From Gammaproteobacteria bacterium (GTDB taxonomy: Bacteria > Pseudomonadota > Gammaproteobacteria > Pseudomonadales > Pseudohongiellaceae): 64,000 nt of DNA. The stretch lies in assembly GCA_018661465.1 (NCBI GenBank), contig JABJIC010000018.1:124001-188000 (forward strand), given 5' to 3'. The position numbers and the translations under genes were made by a program. The notes under the pieces are model-generated. The model was not told the origin of the DNA, ran no database searches, and saw only the letters and a list, made by a program, of their open reading frames with translations. Below, piece by piece: positions 58,476-64,000 of this stretch. Position 1 is the stretch's first letter; each line of letters opens with the position of its first letter.

Positions 58476-59786
58476 ATGCTCTCGAAAGATAGCTCGCTTG
58501 ATAGCTGGCTGGCACATATTTCAAGTGTACACCCACGAGAAATTGACTTAGGCCTTGATCGCATCTCGAAGGTCGCTGCTCGACTACTTCCAGCTCGGCC
58601 CGGAAAGTTCGTAGTTACTGTTGCAGGAACCAATGGCAAAGGCAGCAATGTTGCCGCTATGGAAGCCATGCTTATTGCGAATAAATTTTCCACTGGCGCA
58701 TTTACCTCTCCTCATATTTCCAGATTCAATGAACGTATCCGGCTTAACGGCCAGGATGTCAGTGATGAAGTGCTGATTAGTGGCTTGCTGGCAATCGAGT
58801 CTTGTCGTCAGGGTGAGTCACTTAGTTATTTCGAATACTCCACCCTGTTAGCGCTGTTGATATTCGCCGAGGTTGAAGTGGATGTTGCAATTCTTGAAGT
58901 AGGTTTGGGGGGTAGGCTTGATGCAGTAAATCTGATCGACCCGGATGTTGCAGTGATTACCAGCATCAGTATCGATCACGAGGACTGGCTCGGATCTGAT
59001 CTGGATGGGATTGCAGCAGAGAAGGCGGGAATCATGCGTGAAAATGTTCCCACAGTGTGCTGCGATGAGTTTCCCAGTAAAAGTATCAACGAAAAGGCAG
59101 AGGCGATTTCTTCCAGGCTCTATGTGATGAACCAGCATTATTCAATGCAGGCAATTGAGAGGGATCAGGCCTGGATGTGGTCAGGGCTTAACGTCAGCAA
59201 TGTGCCGATTGAGTGCGGGCCCATTGCAAACAAAAGCATTCATTTTTCAAATTTGGCCAGCGCGATGCAGGCGCTTGCTCTTTTGCCTCTGGATATCGAT
59301 TGGCAACTCGCAGCCAAAGCGCTGGCTCAGTTGCATCTGGCGGGTCGATTTGAGTTACGCAGGGATAGAAAAAGCGGATGTCCCGTCATATTCGATGTCG
59401 CTCACAATCCGGCCGCGGCAACACTTTTGGCCGCTAATTTAGAAGGCCTGCAGGCGGGGCATGAGGCTTATGGAACTATTGCTGTAGTACTGGCTGTGAT
59501 GGCAGATAAAGATGTAGAGGAAATGGTTTCATCCTTAGAATCCTGCTCCGACTTCTGGTATATTGCGCAGGTCGATGAGGCACGTTCGATGCCGGTCTCA
59601 GAGCTAAATGAACGCCTGAAAAATCGAGCTTTTTTCCAACAGGAGAAAACACAGCTTGAATGCTTCGAAAGTGTTTCGGAAGCCTATGAAAAGGCTTGCG
59701 AATTGAACCCTGAACGAGGTTTGGTAGTGGTAAGCGGTTCTTTTTTCACCGTTGCCTCAGTCCGGGACAAAAGTGACGCACTGTAA
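58476..59786 (+). CDS. folC: dihydrofolate/folylpolyglutamate synthase
   Basis: Bifunctional Mur-ligase-family enzyme that adds glutamates to folate. The 436 residues contain the P-loop AGTNGKGSNVA (50-60), HISRFNERIRLNG, LEVGLGGRLDAVN, SISIDHEDWLG, and in the C-terminal domain FDVAHNPAAA. It follows accD by 36 bases and precedes the DedD-like gene. Confidence 0.94.
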   Translation: MLSKDSSLDSWLAHISSVHPREIDLGLDRISKVAARLLPARPGKFVVTVAGTNGKGSNVAAMEAMLIANKFSTGAFTSPHISRFNERIRLNGQDVSDEVLISGLLAIESCRQGESLSYFEYSTLLALLIFAEVEVDVAILEVGLGGRLDAVNLIDPDVAVITSISIDHEDWLGSDLDGIAAEKAGIMRENVPTVCCDEFPSKSINEKAEAISSRLYVMNQHYSMQAIERDQAWMWSGLNVSNVPIECGPIANKSIHFSNLASAMQALALLPLDIDWQLAAKALAQLHLAGRFELRRDRKSGCPVIFDVAHNPAAATLLAANLEGLQAGHEAYGTIAVVLAVMADKDVEEMVSSLESCSDFWYIAQVDEARSMPVSELNERLKNRAFFQQEKTQLECFESVSEAYEKACELNPERGLVVVSGSFFTVASVRDKSDAL

Positions 59787-59827
59787 CTAAATGACAACTA
59801 GTATATGACTACTGGAGTTTCTTCAGC

Positions 59828-60460
59828 GTGAATCAAGGTACTAAACAGCGAATTGTTGGTACTGTAGTCCTGCTCGCGCTGGCCTTGATTTTCTTGCCCA
59901 TTATTTTTGACGGCGAAGGAAGTTATCAGGACGACCTTGCTAGCAGAATCCCTGACCCCCCGATTATTTCCATACTTCCCGAACCGATGCAGACTCGACC
60001 GGTGATCATCGCCAATACAGATGCAATAAATCTTAGTGATGAAACCTCAGCAAATCAGCAAGCATCTAACGACGAGCAGTCGACTGCTACAGGCTCAGCC
60101 GAAGACCCATCTGCGTCAGCGATCGATGCAGACGAAGAAAATACTGTCGAGGTAAGCAGCTCTGAAGCGGTCTTTACCCGGGAAATCCCTCAACTTGCCA
60201 GCAATGGATTACCAGAAGGCTGGAGTGTACGTTTAGGCTCTTTCTCCGACTCGAGCAACGCATCAAAGCTTTTGCAAGATTTGCTGGAGGCAGAATACAA
60301 AGCGTATTCACGAGTTATTCAGCGAGATCAGGGAGAACTGACGGCTATATTTGTTGGGCCCTGGCTAGATCGAAATCGAGCAGATGATTATCAGCAGACG
60401 CTGGAGGAAGAATTTAATCTAGCGGGTCTGGTTGTTCCCTATGAGATCGAGAAGTTATAA
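59828..60460 (+). CDS. dedD: DedD-like SPOR-domain cell-division protein
   Basis: A bitopic inner-membrane protein of 210 residues: one membrane helix (about 9-27), a Ser/Glu/Asp-rich periplasmic linker (about 30-120), and a C-terminal SPOR domain (about 130-208, WSVRLGSFSDSSNASKLLQDL) that binds denuded septal peptidoglycan. The linker is low-complexity, as in DedD. The start is GTG 59828. The folC-dedD-cvpA-purF order supports the name. Confidence 0.9.
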   Translation: MNQGTKQRIVGTVVLLALALIFLPIIFDGEGSYQDDLASRIPDPPIISILPEPMQTRPVIIANTDAINLSDETSANQQASNDEQSTATGSAEDPSASAIDADEENTVEVSSSEAVFTREIPQLASNGLPEGWSVRLGSFSDSSNASKLLQDLLEAEYKAYSRVIQRDQGELTAIFVGPWLDRNRADDYQQTLEEEFNLAGLVVPYEIEKL

Positions 60461-60480
60461 GCACAGGCGCGTGTGTCTCC

Positions 60481-60987
60481 ATGAACGAAGTTGATATAGC
60501 GATATTAGTAGTTATCGGTCTCTCCTGCCTTTTTGGTTTGTGGAGGGGGCTGATAAAAGAAGTGCTTTCATTGGTGACCTGGATCGCAGCTTTGCTGGTA
60601 GCCAGGGTATACAGTCAAACTCTCTCAGACCTGATGACAGGGATGATTGAAAATGAAGGTGCTCGCTATGTGGCAGCATTTGCATCGCTATTTGTCATAG
60701 TGATGATGTTGGGGACTCTGCTAAACCACCTCATGTCAAAGCTACTTACAATAAGTGGTCTAAAGTTCGCAGACAGGGTTTTTGGTGGAGTGTTTGGAGT
60801 CGCCAGGGGCGTGATTATTGTATTGGTTATTATGTTTATCACCAGCGTATTCGTTTCAGAGACCCAGCGCTGGCAGCAATCGGTTCTTATTCCTTACGGC
60901 ATGGATTTGATCGAGCGCTCGCAGATTTTTATTGGGGATATTAATAGCGTCGAGACGCCTAATTCAGATAGCTCACTCACGGAGTAA
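60481..60987 (+). CDS. cvpA: CvpA family membrane protein
   Basis: A 168-residue integral-membrane protein with four hydrophobic segments. The N-terminal [28 protein letters not shown] pattern (broken by family-conserved Gly/Arg) and a [17 protein letters not shown] segment near 98-115 are typical. CvpA was named for colicin V production and is linked to purF in many genomes. Its function in the membrane is not settled. purF follows after 2 bases. Confidence 0.93.
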   Translation: MNEVDIAILVVIGLSCLFGLWRGLIKEVLSLVTWIAALLVARVYSQTLSDLMTGMIENEGARYVAAFASLFVIVMMLGTLLNHLMSKLLTISGLKFADRVFGGVFGVARGVIIVLVIMFITSVFVSETQRWQQSVLIPYGMDLIERSQIFIGDINSVETPNSDSSLTE

Positions 60988-60989
60988 AT

Positions 60990-62519
60990 ATGTGCGGATT
61001 GGTTGGGGTTGTAACAGGTAAAGACGTTGGTGTCTGTCTCTATGACGCGCTGACGGTACTACAGCATCGAGGGCAGGATGCTGCGGGCATCATGACCAGT
61101 GATGGCGGCAAGTTAAACCTGCGTAAAGATAACGGCCTGGTTAAAGATGTTTTCCGTACACGGCATATGCGAAGACTTACGGGTCAAATGGGAATAGGGC
61201 ACGTCCGCTATCCCACAGCCGGTAGTTCGAGCCCAGCGCTGGCACAGCCATTCTATGTAAACTCTCCTTATGGTCTAAGCCTGGTTCATAATGGAAATCT
61301 CACCAACACCAAAGAGTTATTACGAGATCTTTTCAAGGAAGATCTTCGTCACATCAACACCGATTCAGATTCGGAAGCTTTGTTGAATGTATTTGCCCAT
61401 GAACTACAGCGTCGTAATAAAGTTAAGGCAACACCTGAGGATGTTTTTGCAGCCGTTGCCGGTGTGCACAATCGCTGCCGTGGTGGTTTTGCCTGTGTGG
61501 TGATGATTGCGGGATACGGTCTGGTTGGTTTTAGAGACCGAAACGGTATCAGGCCATTGGTCTTTGGTAGCCGTGAAGGAGAAAACGGTAAGGAGTATAT
61601 GCTCTCATCTGAATCCGTCGCCCTGGATTCTCAGGGATTTACCGTCGAGCGAGATGTGGCTCCCGGCGAAGCGGTGTTTATTGATGTTAAGGGGAATTTC
61701 CACAGTCAGCTGTGTACAGAGCCTGGCGAGCACACGCCTTGCATCTTTGAGCACGTGTATTTCGCGCGACCGGACTCCCTCATGGACAGTATCTCAGTCT
61801 ATAAGGCTCGGCTTCGAATGGGTGAGAGGCTCGCAGACAAGCTTCTCAGGCAGCGCCCCGATCATGATATCGATGTGGTAATTCCTATACCCGATACCAG
61901 CAGAACGTCGGCTCTAGAGCTAGCCAATCGTCTTGGCATTAAATATCGAGAAGGTTTTGTTAAGAATCGATATATCGGTCGCACATTTATCATGCCGGGT
62001 CAGAGTCAGCGAAGAAAAAGCGTTAAGCAAAAGCTCAATGCTATCGAGTTGGAGTTTCGCGGAAAAAATGTCTTACTAGTTGATGATTCCATTGTCAGGG
62101 GAACTACCTGTCAGCAGATTATCCAGATGGCGAGAGAAGCGGGTGCCAATAAGGTTTATTTCGCTTCTGCTGCACCAGCAATTCGCTATCCAAATGTATA
62201 TGGCATCGATATGCCATCAGCATCGGAGTTAATAGCTGCAGGAAAGACTGACGAAGAAATTGAGAAAGCTATCGGCGCCGACTGGTTAATCTATCAGGAT
62301 CTAGATGATCTCGTGGCGACGGCTTCGGAAGGAAATCCAGCTATCAAGAAGTTCGAATGCTCGGTATTTAATGGAGAGTACATAACAGGTGATGTAGATG
62401 AAATTTATTTAAGGCGCCTGGAAAACACTCGCAATGATAATGCCAAAAAATCAAAGAAAAAGAAAAGCAGTCAGCACAAGGAACAGAACCTGGTTTCAGA
62501 TTTTCAAAATGATTCTTAA
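60990..62519 (+). CDS. purF: amidophosphoribosyltransferase
   Basis: Commits PRPP to purine synthesis using glutamine. C2, exposed after Met removal, is the glutamine-site nucleophile (MCGLVGVV). The glutaminase domain holds [11 protein letters not shown] and VRYPTAGSS; the phosphoribosyltransferase domain holds the PRPP loop [12 protein letters not shown] near 362-373, and [12 protein letters not shown]. The 509 residues include a Lys/Asn/Ser-rich tail after about 480. It closes the cvpA operon, and moxR follows after 34 bases. Confidence 0.96.
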   Translation: MCGLVGVVTGKDVGVCLYDALTVLQHRGQDAAGIMTSDGGKLNLRKDNGLVKDVFRTRHMRRLTGQMGIGHVRYPTAGSSSPALAQPFYVNSPYGLSLVHNGNLTNTKELLRDLFKEDLRHINTDSDSEALLNVFAHELQRRNKVKATPEDVFAAVAGVHNRCRGGFACVVMIAGYGLVGFRDRNGIRPLVFGSREGENGKEYMLSSESVALDSQGFTVERDVAPGEAVFIDVKGNFHSQLCTEPGEHTPCIFEHVYFARPDSLMDSISVYKARLRMGERLADKLLRQRPDHDIDVVIPIPDTSRTSALELANRLGIKYREGFVKNRYIGRTFIMPGQSQRRKSVKQKLNAIELEFRGKNVLLVDDSIVRGTTCQQIIQMAREAGANKVYFASAAPAIRYPNVYGIDMPSASELIAAGKTDEEIEKAIGADWLIYQDLDDLVATASEGNPAIKKFECSVFNGEYITGDVDEIYLRRLENTRNDNAKKSKKKKSSQHKEQNLVSDFQNDS

Positions 62520-62553
62520 AGGTGGTTCCTGAATCTAGAGAAGAGAGTATTGG

Positions 62554-63558
62554 ATGTTTTCAGTAAACGCAGAAAAGAAGTCGGAAGAACGCACTGATAT
62601 TGTCGAGAACAATGCTTCTCGTCAGGTGCAGATAGCTGTCGATGAGGTTGGCAAAGCGCTGTTAGGTAAGGATCATCAGATCCGCCTTGCATTGTGTTGC
62701 CTTTTTTCAGGTGGGCACCTGCTGATTGAAGATTTACCAGGAATGGGAAAGACAACTCTTTCCTACGCATTAGCCAAGGCAATGGGGCTTGATTATAACC
62801 GCATTCAATTTACCAGCGATTTGCTACCAGCAGACATTCTGGGAATTTCAATTTATGATCAGAACACCAGTGGTTTTACCTTTCACCCCGGACCTATTTT
62901 TAGTCAACTGGTGTTGGCGGATGAGATCAATCGAACTACACCTAAAACCCAGAGCGCCTTGTTAGAGGCAATGGAAGAGCGCCTTGTTAGAGGCAATGGA
63001 AGAGCGGCAGGTCACTGTTGAGGGGGAGACGCGAGAGCTTCCTGAGCCTTTCTTCGTGATTGCTACGCAAAACCCAGTCACCTTGGCAGGAACATATCCA
63101 CTACCTGAATCCCAGCTGGATAGATTCTTGATGCGCCTACGACTGGGATACCCTGATCAGCGTGCTGAGCGAGAACTGTTAGAAATGAACACGGAGAGGG
63201 ATAAGGTAGAAACTATTCAGCAATGCCTCAGTGAAGAGGATGTGGCTTCCTTTAGGAAGCAGTCTGCAGATGTTACGGCCAGTGAATCCTTACTGGACTA
63301 CGTGCAACGAATTATCAATTTTACCCGCGGCAAAGATGAATTTCATTTTGGTTTGTCTCCGCGAGGAAGTCTGGCCGTCATGCGGGCATCGAAGACCTGG
63401 CCCTAATGTGCGGTCGTAATCATGTTATTCCCGAAGATGTTCAAGCTATCTTACCTGCTGTGGTTGAGCATAGGCTAAGAGCAACAACAGATGATGATGG
63501 GCACACCGGAGCTTCTCTAGTGCAGCGACTACTTAACGAAGTCGATGTAATCGATTAG
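62554..63558 (+). pseudogene. MoxR-family AAA+ ATPase gene, disrupted by two frameshifts
   Basis: The gene encodes a MoxR ATPase, a chaperone-like AAA+ protein usually paired with DUF58 proteins. Walker A GMGKTT is at 63-68, Walker B/DEINR at 123-127, then ATQNP and the lid SPRGSLAVMRA. A 25-bp tandem duplication (62956-63005) shifts the frame and causes a stop at 63019-63021. The reading continues in the next frame until a stop at 63404-63406, where one base appears missing near 63399-63403 (TGGCCC where TGGGCCC would keep frame). The tail then returns to the first frame and ends at 63556-63558. Correcting both gives 326 residues, normal for the family. It is either a pseudogene or a pair of sequence errors. 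Confidence 0.85.
62956..63005 (+). repeat. 25-bp perfect tandem duplication inside moxR
   Basis: Bases 62956-62980 and 62981-63005 are identical, starting GCCTTGTTAG and ending GGAAGAGC. One copy encodes the ALLEAMEER segment in frame; the second copy adds 25 bases and shifts the frame by +1. It looks like a slippage or unequal-exchange duplication, or an assembly artefact. Confidence 0.95.
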
Positions 63559-63600
63559 TCCTTGTTTATTTCCTGACCCCAATACGTAGGTAATGGTTTT

Positions 63601-64000
63601 ATGGCCTTGGATTTAGGGGCGAGATGGGATAAAAAATTCCAGCAATGGATGGCTTCCCGCATTCCTCCCAGGGAAAGCGTTACTCTCGATCGGAAAATTA
63701 TCTATATCATTCCTAGTTCTAATGGCTTGATGTTCGTTGTCGCAGCGGGCCTAGTGTTTATTGCTGCTATAAATTACGCAGTTAGCCTGGCCTTCGGCTT
63801 GGCATTTTTGATGGTGAGTATTTTTATTCTTGCCATACTGCATTGTTTCAATAATTTGAATCAGCTTACTTTTACTGGCTTGGCAAGCAGGGCTGTATTT
63901 GCTGGCGAGCAGGCTACATTCCGCGTGAAGATCACTAGGTCTCCAACTCGTAAGCATGAAGCCTTGCATCTGAATTTCCCTGGTGAAAACAGCAGCCATG
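63601..64000 (+). CDS. DUF58 family protein (partial, runs off the window)
   Basis: An open frame from ATG 63601 to the window edge, 133 residues so far. It begins MALDLGARWDKKF, followed by RIPPRESVTLDR, two adjacent membrane helices (about 44-85) and the QATFRVKIT start of the beta-rich region. This matches the N-terminus of DUF58 proteins encoded beside MoxR ATPases, upstream of transglutaminase-like genes. The characteristic DUF58 domain would lie beyond the edge. AGGT lies just upstream of the start. Confidence 0.8.
   Translation, partial: MALDLGARWDKKFQQWMASRIPPRESVTLDRKIIYIIPSSNGLMFVVAAGLVFIAAINYAVSLAFGLAFLMVSIFILAILHCFNNLNQLTFTGLASRAVFAGEQATFRVKITRSPTRKHEALHLNFPGENSSH

Noticed and set aside
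62984..63406. Second MoxR-like frame as a separate gene
   Set aside because: It lacks Walker A and begins in the middle of the AAA+ domain. It is the frameshifted continuation of the gene starting at 62554.
1..64000. CRISPR arrays, prophage, insertion sequences, toxin-antitoxin or defence genes
   Set aside because: I saw no spacer-repeat series, transposase, integrase, capsid or known defence-gene motifs in any frame. The window is core-genome in character.

Overview
The window is a gene-dense chromosomal segment of a gammaproteobacterium. It carries glnS, lpxH, an Na+-NQR operon with apbE, nqrM and sthA, a fused nuoCD, fimV, and the truA-trpF-trpB-trpA-accD-folC-dedD-cvpA-purF order. Most blocks (ppiB-lpxH/glnS-cysS-tRNAs; MTI phosphorylase-csiV-mfd-gap-nqr-sth; gpsA; prmB-aroC; leuCD-asd-fimV-truA) resemble arrangements known from Pseudomonas and relatives. 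Moderate GC and the Na+-pumping NADH dehydrogenase suggest a marine or salt-tolerant member near Pseudomonadales/Cellvibrionales; that placement is inference. No insertion sequence, prophage, CRISPR array or defence island was seen. Non-ATG starts (GTG, TTG) are common, and several apparent long frames have non-coding 5' extensions that I trimmed.

Layout. 1-7.5 kb: a possible gene tail, ppiB-lpxH on the minus strand, glnS and cysS, then tRNA-Pro(UGG), tRNA-His(GUG) and tRNA-Arg(UCU), a pair of 72-bp imperfect repeats, a YjdM/PhnA-type zinc-ribbon gene with a strong terminator, and an FkbM-type methyltransferase. 7.9-14.8 kb: S-methyl-5'-thioinosine phosphorylase, csiV-like gene, mfd and a long-form GAPDH. 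15.0-23.6 kb: nqrABCDEF-apbE-nqrM-sthA. 23.7-24.7 kb: a CBS-pair protein and a secreted cupin. 24.8-25.46 kb: a 680-bp non-coding, partly structured stretch. 25.5-40.1 kb: complete complex I operon nuoA-B-CD-E-F-G-H-I-J-K-L-M-N. 40.2-41.7 kb: a lone RnfG-like flavoprotein and a SAM methyltransferase. 41.8-46.3 kb: gpsA, a DUF4389 protein with a histone-H1-like tail, sixA, a DUF4892 protein, folE (minus) and prmB. 46.4-62.5 kb: aroC, leuCD, asd, fimV, truA, trpF, trpB, trpA, accD, folC, a DedD-like SPOR protein, cvpA and purF. 62.5-64 kb: a moxR gene broken by two lesions and the start of a DUF58 gene.

How the parts fit. The core theme is NADH and flavin redox chemistry. A sodium-pumping NADH dehydrogenase with its flavin transferase (ApbE) and maturation factor (NqrM), a transhydrogenase (SthA) and the proton-pumping complex I lie within 25 kb. 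An orphan RnfG-like subunit with an altered flavinylation motif follows complex I. The remaining genes are housekeeping: aminoacylation, lipid A, nucleotide, folate, leucine, tryptophan, lysine-family, fatty-acid and purine synthesis, and polar organisation.

Most worth a second look: the orphan divergent RnfG; the moxR gene, whose 25-bp tandem duplication and 1-base deletion sum to +24; the structured leader upstream of nuoA; the paired 72-bp repeats; the 21-bp palindrome over the tRNA-operon -35 box; and the missing leuB. I found no clear new defence or mobile system.
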